64,000 bases of DNA from Takakia lepidozioides (lineage: Eukaryota > Streptophyta > Takakiopsida > Takakiales > Takakiaceae). Of this stretch, positions 1-12,500 are shown one piece after another; within the stretch, counting starts at the first letter, position 1; each line of letters begins with the position of its first letter. The notes below the pieces were generated by a model. It was given only the letters and a program-made list of their open reading frames with translations. It did no database searches and was not told the DNA's origin. The stretch is from contig CM060733.1 in the NCBI GenBank assembly GCA_030704615.1, forward strand, positions 45,632,001 to 45,696,000, written 5' to 3'. Both the position numbers and the translations under genes were made by a program.

Positions 1-1253
1 ATAACACTGGGCCTCTCCATGCCCGTGCTTGCCACAATGCCCACACTGCAACTGTGCAGGCTGTGCATGTGCCGGCCCTTTGCCTCCCTCTGGGCAATCC
101 TTCTTGACATGGGGTCCTCCACATGTCCAGCACACCACATCCGCCCGTTGTTGGCCAGCAAATGAAGGGAGAGACCCCTGCATCTGAGGTCCTCTCTGCC
201 CTTCCCTGAGCTTCACCTGAGCCCCCTTGTTGCCTTGAGCACGTTGAGGTAGTGGTTGGCTAGGAGCACCACTACCCCGTGGTGTCTCCTTAGCAAATCC
301 CACCATGACCACTCGTTCCTCCACCATGTTGAGCTCTATCCGCTCTGCCAGCAAAAACACATTTGCTAAGGTGGGTTGGGCCGCTTGTAGGAGAGTTGCA
401 TCCCGCACCCTTCTCCTCAGCTCCTTGTCCAATATCCCATACCAGAATTGGACTGCCTGAGCTTCCGTAACCCCTTGGGTTACATTTATCAAGCGCCTCA
501 TGCGAGTGAAAGCCTCCCTCAAGCTCTCGGTCGGCTTCCGTTGGAACTCTTGCAAGCTCCGCAACTTCTCTGTCCTCACCCCTTGGTAGTTCCCTCTCAA
601 CTCTTCGAAGAACTCCACAACAGGGTTGAAGGCAGGCACGGGTGCTAGTGCTGGTGCGGTAGTGGCTTGGGTGGACGTCGTAGCTACTGTACCACCAGTC
701 CCACTGCTGCTTGCTGAAGCTGCCGGTGCAGCGGCAGGTGTAGCCACTGCCCTCGTGGCTCTAGTGCCCCTAGTGATGGAGACATAGTCGGGTGACCAGT
801 ACATCCTCCACTCCTCGATCTCAACCTCATGCCCCCGCCTGAACTCATGGTAATCATCCATAGGCGGCCCCTCAAGGTGCTGAAACAGCCCTTCCATGCC
901 ATGAAAGGCGTAAATAGTTGTGGATTGCGCATTTGCTGCAAATCACACCAACTATCAAACTCTTGGATAAAATCATCCAACTCGATGGTGCCCACCGCCC
1001 CAGAGTACCTTCGTGGCCCCTTGGTAGCTCCATACATCTCCTCCATTGTGTCCCACAACAATGGCAAAGAAACAACTTGCACCGCCGGTATGAGTCCTCC
1101 TGATTCACAATCCGAATCAGAACCTTCCGTAGAAGACACAGGAGGTGAAGGTGGCCTAAACCGCACACCTCGTCTCGTGTACCCACTAGTATCGCTAGTG
1201 CTCGAACCGGCACTGTCCCCAGCAACTAGTGGCACCTCCGTGTTGACACTCAA
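1..1253 (-). pseudogene. Gypsy element 1: broken gag gene, 5' part
   Basis: Minus-strand gag of a Ty3/Gypsy element, cut by the left edge. It begins at about 1253 and is closely similar to the gag at 55000-56843: both share an RGxRFRPPSPP stretch, an EEMYGATKGPRRY block and a long FDSWCDLQQMRNPQLFTPFMAWKG region split here into two short matches. After AWKG (about 900) the reading frame shifts relative to the intact copy. Downstream homology then continues in other frames through the region that encodes the SLREAY-type capsid segment (about 500-540). Two zinc knuckles lie near the left edge (about 30-60 and 100-150). Gag packages element RNA, and here it cannot be made as one protein. Identification as the same family as element 2 is secure; the rest of the element lies outside the window. 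Confidence 0.85.
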
Positions 1254-1884
1254 CCGGTCATGAACATGTCCCTAACCCCCTCTCCACAAGGTAACCGGGT
1301 AGAGAACCTGTTGCGGCTTATGGTTTGGAATACTAAGTTCCTAACATAGCCTACACCTGTACCTGCATCCACCGCAAGCACTCCTATGGTTGGCTGGTCA
1401 TCACCTCCAACCTCACCACAGGAGAAACAATGATGGTCTGGCTGGTCATCACCCCAGCCTCACCATCGACAGCATGCTCTAGGACTGGCCGGTGATCAAA
1501 TCCGGACCAATCACCTATAAAAACAAGCGCCCACACAAAACTAGCATGGCGCACAGTCAAGCATGCAGGTATGGAGGGGATCCAAACACAAGAAATCAGA
1601 ACGACAACTCCCCCACACCAAAAACAACTCCACGGTGTTGCTCCTGCAAGGACACCCCAGCCCAAACCCGGACTGACTCTTGCCTCCACCTACGGAAAGG
1701 TCTTGGCCTAATGAGAGGGTGGAAACTACGAGGAAGAGAAGCTAAAGCAATGCCTAACCCCAGCATGCTCTCATCCCAACACTCTGCCTCTCCTCTCTTC
1801 CTCACTTGCATGACCATGGGAATATCATGAAGATACTCCTCAAACCGCCCTCCACGAGCTTCAAAATTCGGCCTTCCAGACCAC
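1254..1884 (-). other. Gypsy element 1: untranslated leader upstream of gag
   Basis: Non-coding sequence between gag and the tandem array. It is clearly similar to 56880-57240 in element 2: both contain the CTCCTATGGTTGGCTGGTCAT stretch (about 1380 and 56960) and a shared ACCGGTGATCAAATCCGG segment followed by a conserved CGCCCACACAAAAC block. I see no credible gene. Confidence 0.7.
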
Positions 1885-1984
1885 ATGCCAGTCCTTAGGC
1901 AGTCCACCAGTGCCTCCACGAGTCAGCACAGGCCGTCCACAGGTCAACACGGGCCACCACAGACCAGCACAGGCCCACACAGCT

Positions 1985-3560
1985 CACTGGTCACAGCCGT
2001 CACAGTCCCACAGGCCACTGGGCACAGCCTGTCGCAGCCCCTCACAGCCTGTCACAGCCTCAAAGGCCTCAGGCACGGCCTGTCACAGCCCCTCACAGCC
2101 CCTCACAGCCTCAAAGGCCTCAGGCACGGCCTGTCACAGCCCCTCACAGCCCGTCACAGCCCCAAAGGCCATGGGCACGGCCTGTCACAGCCCCTCACAG
2201 CCCGTCACAGCCCCAAAGGCCTCAGGCACGGCCTGTCACAGCCCCTCACAGCCCCTCACAGCCCCAAAGGCCATGGGCACGGCCTGTCACAGCCCCTCAC
2301 AGCCCGTCACAGCCCCAAAGGCCATGGGCACGGCCTGTCACAGCCCCTCACAGCCTCACAGGGCACAGGGCACAGCCTGTCACAGCCCATCACAGCCCAT
2401 CACAGCCTGTCACAGCTTGCCACAGCCCATCACAGCCCGTCACAGCCTCAAAGGCCTAGGGCACGGCCTGTCACAGCCCCTCACAGCCCCTCACAGCCTC
2501 AAAGGCCTCAGGCACGGCCTGTCACAGCCCCTCACAGCCCGTCACAGCCCCAAAGGCCATGGGCACGGCCTGTCACAGCCCCTCACAGCCCGTCACAGCC
2601 TCAAAGGCCTCAGGCACGGCCTGTCACAGCCCCTCACAGCCCGTCACAGCCCCAAAGGCCATGGGCACAGCCTGTCACAGCTCGCCACAGCCTGTCACAG
2701 CCCGTCACAGCCCCAAGGCCTCAGGGCACAGCCTGTCACAGCCCCGCACAGCCCGTCACAGCCCCAAAGGCCACTGGGCACAGCCTGTCACAGCCTGACA
2801 CAGCCCGTCACAGCCCCACAGGGCACAGGGCACAGCCTGTCACAGCCCATCACAGCCGGTCACAGCTTGCCACAGCCTGTCACAGCCCCTCACAGCCCGT
2901 CACAGCCCCAAAGGCCTCAGGCACGGCCTGTCACAGCCCCTCACAGCCCCAAAGGCCACTGGGCACAGCCTGTCACAGCCTGACACAGCCCGTCACAGCC
3001 CCACAGGGCACAGGGCACAGCCTGTCACAGCCCATCACAGCCCATCACAGCCTGTCACAGCTTGCCACAGCCTGTCACAGCCCGTCACAGCCCCACAGGC
3101 CACTGGGCACAGCCTGTCACAGCCCGTCACAGCCCACAGGCCTCAGGGCACAGCCTGTCACAGCCCCGCACAGCCCGTCACAGCTCGCCACAGCCTGACA
3201 CAGCCCGTCACAGCCCCACAGGGCACAGGGCACAGCATGTCACAGCCCCTCACAGCCCGTCACAGCCCAAAGGCCTCAGGCACAGCCTGTCACAGCCCGT
3301 CACAGCCCCACAGGGCACAGGGCACAGCCTGTCACAGCCCATCACAGCCCATCACAGCCTGTCACAGCCCGTCACAGCCCCACAGGCCACTGGGCACAGC
3401 CTGTCACAGCCGTCACAGCCCCACAGGCCTCAGGGCACAGCCTGTCACAGCCCCGCACAGCCCGTCACAGCCCCAAAGGCCACTGGGCACAGCCTGTCAC
3501 AGCCTGACACAGCCCATCACAGCCTGTCACAGCTTGCCACAGCCTGTCACAGCCCCACAC
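1985..3560. repeat. Tandem repeat array, GTCACAGCC-type
   Basis: About 1.6 kb built almost entirely from the short unit CACAGCCCGT / CACAGCCCCT. These are arranged in higher-order blocks of roughly 50-60 bp that include CCCCAAAGGCC(ATG/TCA)GGCACGGCC. It lies in the position of the leader of Gypsy element 1, between gag and the LTR. The same place in element 2 has no such array. It leaves long open frames rich in S, Q, P, T and H because it lacks stops, but these are not genes. Confidence 0.95.
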
Positions 3561-3570
3561 ATGGCCGCTC

Positions 3571-5040
3571 TGGCAGTTTAGCCATTTCTCCAAGGGGTTT
3601 AGCCACGCCAAGCTAGGGTTTGTGTCTCTTGGACTCTAGGCTTCTTTCCACCGAGCTATGGTGGCTGTGAGGAAATCAGCAAGGTATCCTTGCTCTTTCG
3701 GCTCCCACACACCACCATAGTAGCCCTAAGCCATGAGGTGGTTGCCACAAACCAAGCCTTCTTTCTCACTTAGCCTCCCCAAACACGCCACTAAACTCAA
3801 TGGCAAACAACCAAGCCCTGCTGGTTCCCAGCCCTTGTGAGCACTCATTCAAGCACTCCCCTCATTGGCCATAGCATCTGTCTTAGAGCCTATTCCAGCC
3901 CTCTACACCTGTTGCTTCAAGAGTTGCGCTCCCTTCAAGCTTGAAGTTGAAACCCCAACTCACATAGGCCCTACAAGTGCTGTTCTTTCACTCCAAGTGG
4001 AAACCAGCCCTAGACCTTCCGTTCTAGCTCTCTAAGGCTTGAAAACAAGAGCCTCAATGGGCTGAAGGCATGCTCCACACATGCCCCACTCTCACCATAA
4101 GAGAATCAGCTCCTTTGCTTCATTTCTTGCACCCACAAACCTGATAATACAAGCTTCAGCAGGCTGAAAGCATGCTCTACATGCCCTACAGGGAAACCAG
4201 CCCCTTCCTTCCTTTCTTGCACTCCCACACCTAAAAGTGCAAGCCTTCACCAGGCTGATAGCATGCTCCACACATACATTGCCCTCACATAAGGGAAGTC
4301 AGCCCTTCCCTCTTCCTTGCTTGCCCTCCAAGCTTGAAGATGGAAGCTTCAATGAGCTGAATACATGCTCCACACATGCAACCTCTTCACACAAGAGATA
4401 TCAGCCCCCTATCTTGGCTCCTTGGCTCCTTGATGCTCTCTAAGACAAGACTAAGCACTCCACAGCCTTGCCAAGCTCCTGAAACCCTAAGGCTTACATT
4501 TCCAGCCACAAGACACTTCTCTTGTGGTGCAAGAGCTCTTCTTCCAAGCTCTGAAACCCTAGGTGCACATTCCATGGCCTTGCCGCACCTCTTAGCTCCT
4601 GTTCCAGCCCTGCTCTTGCCATGACAAGAGCCCTCTCAATGCTGAAGCTCGAGATTGAAACCCAATCTCACCATACTCCACAAAGTGCACTGATTTGCCC
4701 CAAGCCAAATCAGCCCTTTCGCTTGGTCTTGCAATCCTTCACACAATGAAAGCTCGCATTCCCAAGTCCAGTTCTCAGCTTTGCCACCAAAGCCACTATA
4801 ACCTGCTCTTGACTGGTCCTCTTCCCAATCGTGCTTGCTCATGCATGTACACAATCTGAAACCATCAAGGTGCTCTGGAATTACCTACAGTATGGTGCTT
4901 TCATCTCTGAAGCTGAAGATCGAATGCCAAGGTTTACCACCTCGTAACCCACATCGCCTCCGCTTCTAACAACCAAGAGCTCCACGGTGCTCCTTGCATA
5001 ACAACTTGGTTTCTCTCATTCTCAAGCAAAAACCACAAGT
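3571..5040. other. Non-coding leader or LTR-side sequence with degenerate repeats
   Basis: CT-rich sequence with no coding signature. From about 4040 to 4440 a degenerate unit of roughly 90-110 bp recurs four times. Each contains a variant of AAGC(T/C)TCA..GGCTGA followed by GCATGCTCCACACATGC. It probably belongs to the leader of Gypsy element 1, because an LTR-like end follows it. Confidence 0.5.
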
Positions 5041-5420
5041 GCTACAACTAACTCGTATCTAGCACTCATAGATACGAGCTCATCTTTCTCGAGTGATAAA
5101 GAAGAAGAATACAAGCACAAGCTCATGCGAGCTCACAAAGCTGAAGCATAAACTCATGCATATATAACCTCATCACTCAAATACAAGTCAAGCCAAGTGC
5201 ACCCCACGCCATGGGGAATCCACACTACGGCGCCATAGCTAGGCGCGGTGAGGCTCAACTCGAGAAAGATGAGCCTCCCGCGCTTGCCGTGAAGATAACC
5301 ACTCCAGGGCCTAAATCTGCCTTGACCCCTGGATTGACACTTGGGCCAATCCCAAATGTCAATATGTAAAAGCTAGCTATTTCCTAGCTAGTTTCACACT
5401 AGTGGTAAAATAACTTGACA
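5041..5420 (-). repeat. Gypsy element 1: 5' LTR, start portion
   Basis: This stretch aligns with the LTR segment of element 2 (60110-60486). Both have CTCGAGTGATAA, a ..CCCCA(A/C)GC(T/C)ATGGGGA(A/C)TCCAC core, GGCTCAACTCGAGA(A/G)AGATGAG, a GTGAAGATAA box, and an end in ..ACTTGACA. On the minus strand the LTR would begin TGTCAAGT, the canonical TG. The far boundary of the LTR is not resolved. Since the element is on minus, this is its upstream LTR. Confidence 0.7.
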
Positions 5421-5665
5421 GATGTCTTTATCGTAAATCTGGACAAGTGCCACTTGAGAGGTAGTTGGCTCATTACCATTCTCCTTGTCTGATGACTCAG
5501 CTGATCCGTCCTCTGAACTCTTCGATAAAGGAACTGCTAGGAGCATGTGTGCCACACTCGCTGCCTTCTCAAGGTCATTAATACTGGCAGATTTTGTCTG
5601 CCCACAATGCATTAGGAAAGAAGCCAAGGCTATTTGGAATGCACCCCTAGCTCCTGTTACCAAAC
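5421..5665 (-). pseudogene. Unidentified exon truncated by Gypsy element 1
   Basis: Open minus-strand stretch that starts at a plausible acceptor (TTGGTAACAG at about 5664). It encodes a peptide with an alanine- and leucine-rich helix (about 45 residues) followed by an acidic, serine-rich tail. It runs straight into the LTR end at 5420, so the rest of the gene appears to be displaced by the element. I do not recognise the family. It may be a chance open frame. Confidence 0.3.
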
Positions 5666-7299
5666 TATTGATTATAGGAGGACAAGAAAAAAATCAGATT
5701 CACGTTCCTTGCATGCATCATGTATGATATTCACATTCCTTTCACATGATGATGACAAAAAGAAACATAGTAATTTAAAAAAAACAAGTTCAAAAATGTT
5801 CCCAATGAAAAGTACATGTACAAATATAAGAGATGTGAATCAATAGAAGTGAGTCACATATAAAGGTAGATGATCCCAAAAGTGTCACCAATAAAAAGAG
5901 CCTATACAAGTATAGAGATTAAAGCTCAGACTGATTTAAGCCTAAAATTTCTTTGACCATATAGCAAAAGCCTGAATGTTACAGCCTACAACGTGTGTCT
6001 TTTATATATGGTTGATACCTAAAAATTCAATTACTATACATGTTGACATGAATTAAATGTCTATTAAATGTAATAATTTGATAAATCAAACATTATATTT
6101 TGTTTATAATTCCTATACACCTATCTCTTTGGTATTATAATTACACCTCAATTTCAAAATTCCTGAAATGGAAAAACATTGAATATTTTGAGAGGCAAAA
6201 TCGAATTTTTACAATCCTCTCTTAAATTTTTACTTTTATTTTGTTTTAACTTTAAATTTTACAGTATATATATATATATATATATTAAAAAAAACAATGA
6301 TGTTTTTAAGCTAAACTTCTTTTTAGAATTTTCACATCAGGGTTGTCTAGATTCTTTCAATTTGCACATCTAAACATGTTCATGTATCACACCCAACTTC
6401 TAAAATCTGAATGGCTGCTGAGGCAAGTTGATATACGTGCATGTAAGTGGTTCCTCTTGTAAATCTTATAGGATTGCAAAGAGAAGCTCAGAAGAGACAA
6501 TTTTAAGCATTAATCAAGCATGATCAACACAAATATGTGAGGAATGTAACTTACATTGTTTCAGACGTGATATGATTGCATTGCAATACACCTGATATTT
6601 AAAGCATTGCATTGTTGCAAGATCAGAGCAGTGGAGTGGAGTGCAAGTACAAGTGCGGAGATAGAAGATTGTCAAGCGGAGTGTTAGATGTGGAGGCAAA
6701 GGCAGAGAAGTGAGGGAAATGAAGGTGGAGCAGTGGAGGGTGGAGCTGGCGTCAAAGGGAATGGATGGTGGAGGTGCTTCAAATAAAGTTATACCAAGCC
6801 TGAGACACTCAGACCACTGAGCTAGGCCAACCTTGGGACCACCTCCAAGACCCCTTACTACTATAAATATAAATATAAAAAATGAATGAATGAAGAGCTT
6901 CATTGGTTTCAAAAGGTTCTTCATTTGGTCTTCTCTTGTTTCTTAGACTTTCAGTGTTTTGAGTGGCTGGGTTGTCCAATGGTGCAGGTCATTATGTGCA
7001 TTGAAGTAAAAATAAGTAAACAACCGTCATGAGTGCAAGTTAGTAAAAGCCTTCCTCCTTGAGCTCTTGGGGTTTCTCCAATTTTCATTCACCTCCATGA
7101 TTGAATGTACTGAGCACCGGGCTTGGATTGCTAGTTGTTTATCTGATGACGGCAAGTTCAAATCTCGTAGCCAATTGATTGAAGGCCAAATTGAATGATG
7201 GTATGATTGAAAAAAACATTGACAAACCTCAGAGCACTTTGGAGTCAGGACACACACAGATTCAAGTAACAATTTCATATCAATTTTTATAAAACCTAT
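5666..7299. other. AT-rich intergenic sequence
   Basis: AT-rich with homopolymer runs and a short (TA)n run at about 6265-6285. No coding signature was found on either strand. One tRNA-like SINE unit lies within it (6793-6838). Confidence 0.6.
6793..6838 (-). repeat. tRNA-derived SINE-like unit (A box only)
   Basis: The minus strand reads GGCCTAGCTCAGTGG followed by TCTGAGTG, a good match to the 5' half of a tRNA (A box TAGCTCAGTGG). No clear B box follows, so it is a relic or a chance match. Confidence 0.4.
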
Positions 7300-8023
7300 T
7301 TAACCCCTAAGCGCCGGGAGCCAAATTGGAAAACAACCCAAAAATGGGACCCACTGTCATGAATAACCTTGTATTTGCCAGCAAGGGTTCATCCAGGGAA
7401 TTGAACCGTACTAACTGGTTCTCACCTAATCCACGCAGCTACTAACCAAATTTCAGAAGAAATGACCGTCAATTTAGGGAGATTATAACGAATTACCATG
7501 GTGGATTTATCAAGTCCAAGCAAGTGTGGACAGAAAAAATCACTTTGACCAAGGAAATTTACCATCACAATTTTTTTTGCTCAGTCCCGGACCAACCTCA
7601 GACAGATTCCTTGGTGGGTTAGAATTAGAGGACCAAATTCCAAAAAAATCTACTAGTTGGTTTGTATGTGCAATTAGGGGGGGTGCACTTGGCAGTGACA
7701 GAGAAAATGTTGCCAGTGCCCAAAGGTGAACAGGAATGTGAAATTGATTTTAGAAAAATCCAAAAGCACAAGTGTAGATGGATGCACACAGTACTGCCAC
7801 GTGGCAGGTCAATGGGCCCTGGCCATGGATTTGAGGGCTTAGAAAAATCGTGGTGGCCTGAGATTTTGTCCGATGGGGGTGCATTAAATTCCCTTGTGCG
7901 CAGCTCCACGCCGCGCTCACTTTTCCTTTGGCGACTTTTTTCATCCAAGTACATCCACAAAAGCTATCCGTGGATGAAAATGGTTGTGTCCCGATTCGGG
8001 TCGCGCCGGCCTTTAGGGGTTAA
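7300..8023. mobile_element. piggyBac-like non-autonomous element
   Basis: Flanked by TTAA on both sides (7300-7303 and 8020-8023). The ends are inverted repeats: the left reads CCCCTAAGCGCCGG and the right, reverse-complemented, reads CCCCTAAAGGCCGG. A TTAA target with ends starting CCCY is the hallmark of piggyBac-type elements. The 716 bp interior has no transposase. A second, differently sized element with related ends lies at 40403-40760. Confidence 0.7.
7394..7447 (-). repeat. tRNA-like SINE unit inside the piggyBac-like element
   Basis: On minus it reads GGTTAGTAGC..GCGTGGATTAGG (A-box-like), then CGGTTCAATTCC (B-box-like) about 45 bases on. This is the layout of an RNA polymerase III promoter. 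Weak and short. Confidence 0.3.
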
Positions 8024-8920
8024 CCTTTGAAGACGAGGGTGGTTTTTGGAAAAATCGTGTTTTACATTGATTTTTTGACGTTGACAGATCCTGCCAAAAA
8101 ATAAGACGCCTAAATGCAGTATCTAACCGTACCATACAATAGTCAATACAATATTCCTCGTATGTGAAAAAAGTTGGGAACATCTAATGGTGCTATTGAA
8201 ATCTTATAATGAGTATTCGCAACGTATTTTGTGGAGTTCAAATGTAATTTTTGAAAAGGGTTCTGATTTGGCAACAGATATATTCTTTATCAAATTTTCT
8301 AAAATACAATTATTGAGGTTCAGAAATATTTTATCTCATAGGTTTATTTATTTATTTATTTATTTTATAACAGGGGTCTGGCCCTGGAAACTTTATTGGA
8401 ATTATTTGAAGGGAAAAAAATTAAAACCCTTGGAGTGCCACAAGGCTGATTGCACGGAGACCGTGCCGGATGACTAAGAACCATAACTGAGAGCCATTTA
8501 CTTGGGCCTGTCCTAGACCATAGAATTTCAGAGGCAATCTAGCCTAGAATATAGAGTTATGAACGTCATGAAGGGTACTTGCAACAGTTTGATACAAAAG
8601 AAAATAAGCCAACCCAAGTCAAGCTTAGACTGCACTACGCTGTGGGAAGGGACTAGGGTTGGAGCCCTAAGGAGATCGAGCCCTTGTAGGGATTCGGACT
8701 TGTTGGCGATTATGGACACCGTTGCAGGATTTGAGGCTGGGAGTTGAACTGAACGGAGCAACGGAGAGAGAGGGGGGGGAGGAAGGGGAGCGACGAAGTG
8801 GAGGAGACCGGAACGGATCAAAGAGACAGAAGAGATTTGCGAGCAAGATGCTTATCAGTGGAAGTGAAGATGAGCAAAGGAGGAGGATCTGACATGCTTC
8901 CAATTGACTTCAGAGCGCTC
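8024..8920. other. Non-coding spacer
   Basis: AT-rich at first, with a (TTTA)n run at 8341-8366, then purine-rich (GGAGAGAGAGGGGGGG at about 8765). No coding signature found. Confidence 0.5.
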
Positions 8921-9089
8921 AAATTCTGGTGAAGCCGAATAAGTGGTTTATGTACTCCTGCCAGCAGGAGGGGATGCTTTCTGCCCATGAATAGGTGAGA
9001 TCGTGATTGCAGCTACAAATGATCCCGTCATTGGCCCAAGTGGCTTTGAAAGTCTGGAGTAAGGCGAACTTGCGCTCGGGTTTCCCGGC
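8921..9089 (-). pseudogene. LINE ORF2, last part (left of the MULE)
   Basis: Read on minus, this continues the LINE frame of 21987-23060 after the MULE is removed. Across the insertion the frame is kept: ..AAIAG before the insertion, K from the duplicated bases, then PERKFALLQTF..TWAND after. It ends in a stop at about 8930. The region is the C-terminal tail that follows the zf-RVT domain of plant LINEs. The in-frame join is direct evidence that the two LINE halves were once one. Confidence 0.8.
9080..9089. repeat. Target-site duplication, left copy
   Basis: GTTTCCCGGC, identical to 21987-21996. Ten base pairs is within the usual 8-11 bp for Mutator-like elements. Confidence 0.9.
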
Positions 9090-9190
9090 CAGCGTAGCTA
9101 CGGCATGAGCCCAGCCCCGTGAGCCTGGGAGCTGAGCTCACGTTGAAGCTTTGAAGCGTGAGCTGAGCTCACGCTTCAGGGAAGCGTGAG
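9090..9190 (+). repeat. Left terminal inverted repeat and subterminal hairpins of MULE copy 1
   Basis: The first 22 bases include GCTACGGCATGAGCC and pair with the right end (21965-21986, reverse complement GCTATTCCGTGAGCC). Inward are repeated GTGAGC motifs and a perfect short palindrome, AAGCGTGAGCT with its complement one base apart (about 9155-9177). Confidence 0.8.
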
Positions 9191-9509
9191 CGGCATGAAT
9201 CTGCTGGAGAAGCAGGTCCTATAGGCGAGGATTGCAGGAAGAGGGCCTATTACCGTGGACAAAACAAAGGAGGCCACCATGCACCATGTCTGCAATGCGT
9301 GCCAAAAAAGAGGAATATGTAAATATGGCAGATTTGAGCTCAGAATGATTGACACAGTTTATTTCAATTCACAGAGAGACGCTTACAATGAATCGCAAGT
9401 GCATTTGCCCTGGTTCCGTGAACGAAATGTATATGTTTGTCATAAAATGAAAAGTCTTCACACGGCAACCTGGAAACCAGCATGGGAAGCGGGCATGGCT
9501 CGTATGTGT

Positions 9510-12500
9510 TCAAAGAGAAGTTGGCGGAGCTCTACGCGAGGTGTCCCGCTGCAGAAGGGTGATGACTTCTCCGTAGCCTAGTGTGGCTTGGTGAATGAAT
9601 TGGTCTCTCTTACCGTCGCAACACATAATTACAAGGTATATGTAATATTGATGCTTGCAGGGGACCCACTTCCCTCTCATGCCGAGAGCGCCCTCACGCA
9701 TTGTTACAAAATCCGGACAAGTGCACGATGGGAAATTCCCGATGGTAACCTGATATTCTTTGGCATGAAGAACTGAGCCAATTGACAGCACTGTGTAAAT
9801 CCGTCCATACCCCGGGGAAGGGACTTCGGTGATACGAGTCACCCTAGCCTGCAAAATTCTAGCCGATTCCATCTTGCATTCGTGATCTGCACCCGAAGCA
9901 ACACGGCGCACTGTTTTTCCATCTCTTTTTGTTGGGTGGGAGTCGGCACCGGGTGGAGGCATTGTCGGAGCATGTGGCACATCTGTGCCGACAGTGCATA
10001 AGGGCACCACCCGGGACCGTGCAAGACAAAACCCTCCCTCCTCCAGCATGCTTATCTCGGTTGAGGACAGCGATGTCCCAATTTTCACAGGCCAAATTGC
10101 GGGGGGAGGGGGCTTCATTATCACGGAAGGACGAACTGTTCCCTTCACGCATCGTGCCATATCGTCTGGGCAGAACCAAAACTTGTGCTCTTTTGACTCC
10201 CCACTATGGTAAGGTCGGAACAACCCTGTGAATGTTGGAGCTGGAGTCCCCCTGGAGCCTTTGCATATTTTTGATTTGCATTTCTTGAATGAGGGGGTCC
10301 GAATTGCCATGCAAGCCACTCTAGATCCCGGTGGGGTGCGTTCTATATGCCAGTCACTATCAATGCAATCAGATTCCTGCACCATGGCCACCACCTCCTC
10401 CAATGGGATTTCCGCTGCTATGCTTGCATGTTCTGCACCTGCTCCACAGGAGGAGGACCCACCTGGGAAGGGGCCGGCACAGGACTTAGTCTGCACTGGA
10501 GACACCTTTGGCACAGAGAAATTGACCCTGTCTGGCCTATGGGAATCTCCATCTGACCCTGGAAGAGTGTTTAATTTCCTTTTGCATGATCCAAATCTTT
10601 CCTCGCCTTCCAAATGGGGGAGCCTGGATTGCAGAGGGGAGCCTTCAGTGCACCTGTTTAGAGCTCTGGCCATCTTTGACGGGTCTCCGGACCTACTCGC
10701 AGCCCTTAGCATCAACAAAGTCGTATCGGGGCCCTTCCCTCCACCCCGTCCCATCAGAAAATTGCGGTACCTGGTTTGTTGTGTAAGTGCCCGCACCATG
10801 TCATCAGCAGTGGCCACATACAAGTCACGACCTGCTTTGGTAGACTGTTGCATCCAGGCGTTGTGAACAGTCTCTGCCAAATTACACGATGGCATGTCGG
10901 CCAAGTCCTCCAAGGACATGTCCTGCAGGAGGCATTGCATGGAAATGTGAGGAAGGAAAAGAAATGGTAGAGGTTCTTCAAGTGACAATCGAACAACCCC
11001 AAATGAACAGGCACGATGCAAAGTGCAATTTGTGTTTAAGGAAAACTTGTGAGGCTTACCGTCGTCATGAAAGCTCCCCACTGTCTGTACCTGAAGTGCC
11101 AGAAAACCAACCAGTCCTCCAACTCCTTCAGGTGGATACCTGTAGCAGCACCAGAGGAGAACCACCAAGCCCGGATTGCCTGGTAAGTGCTCTCAGCTTC
11201 TCCCATTGAGGTGGCATTCTTGTACTTCAGACAGAGCCTTCTATGCTCCAACTGAAGGTCAGGGCGAATGCAGCGCTTTGTATGACGTGCCAGAGATTGA
11301 CTCCAATGGAAGAGGCATGTGCGCTCCCTATTTTCCATTGGGACCCTAGGATCCCCCGAAACAAACACGCGCCGCACTGCATTGAAATTTGCCTGTGCAC
11401 TATCAGCCATGAAGCCCGCAAAATTTGTGTTCTGTATTCCATTGCGCTGCATGACGGCCAGGAGGGAATTCCACATGAGCATCTGGGATTCAGTGTCCTC
11501 CGACTGCATATCACAAATTGCTATGGAGAGCACACGCTGGTACGCTGGATCATACACATGGCACGCCATGGTTGTCCAACCCTTCACCCGTTTGCAGTGA
11601 TCAAACATTAACCAACATTTAGCCAAATCTCCTCCAGGTTGCATTCGGCGGACAATGCTCACACCACTGCCTTGGCCCACAGCGGACATCTTGAACAAAT
11701 ACACTTTGGACGAGCCCTGGCCAGGGAACATACTGTTTTGAATGAATTCATAGCGACTCCTCCGTTTGAGGTCCATAATGTTGTCCATGAATCCAGCAGT
11801 GCCTGTGCCCATTCTGAGTGCATTCACCTGGTTTCGAATATTGGGAGAGCTCAACACGGAGAAATGGTCCATGACTGCCTCAAGGGAATCTGCATCCAGC
11901 ATTGGCTGTGTCGCATCCCCTTCACCCAGTATGTGTTTTTCCAGGAATGCCTTGCTAGCTGCAAGCGCTATAGCAGAAGGTGTTGCACAAGGGGCATTGT
12001 GGAACTCTTGCTTCAGTAGATTTCTAGCGATGTCCACGCTATCCCTGCAACTCCCTTTGGACACAGGATGCTCGTGTGCACCCATATGAATGCAGGCACA
12101 AGTCATTGTCTTGCATCGATGTGCCACCTGATACATACGAGCGTGGCAAACAGAAACACAGGACGGGGAAAGTTTGCAGAACCTGCACACAAAAGTATTG
12201 GTCTTGGGAGGTGCAAGCCCTGGGGTGAAAGGATTCAGGGGCACACCTTCCCACTCACTTTCATTTGGCTGAGCGCTGTTTCTCAGCCGAGGGCAAGAAA
12301 TATTCAGGCACTTGCAATGCCCAACGCAAACCGACATCCGAAATTTCAAGCCAATGTCGTTATGGATGTTCAACGTTTTTGTCCTGCACCAAGGATGTCC
12401 GTCATGTTTCTTGTCCATGCCCTGCAGAAGCCCAGCCAGTCCACTGGAAGACGTGGGAGGGTTGAGCTCAAACAAGATGTCCCCATCAAACTGAGCTGGC

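Noticed and set aside
1885-3616. Long open frames (up to 437 residues) rich in S, Q, P, T and H
   Set aside because: They arise only because the CACAGCC tandem array lacks stops in several frames; all three forward frames are open at once.
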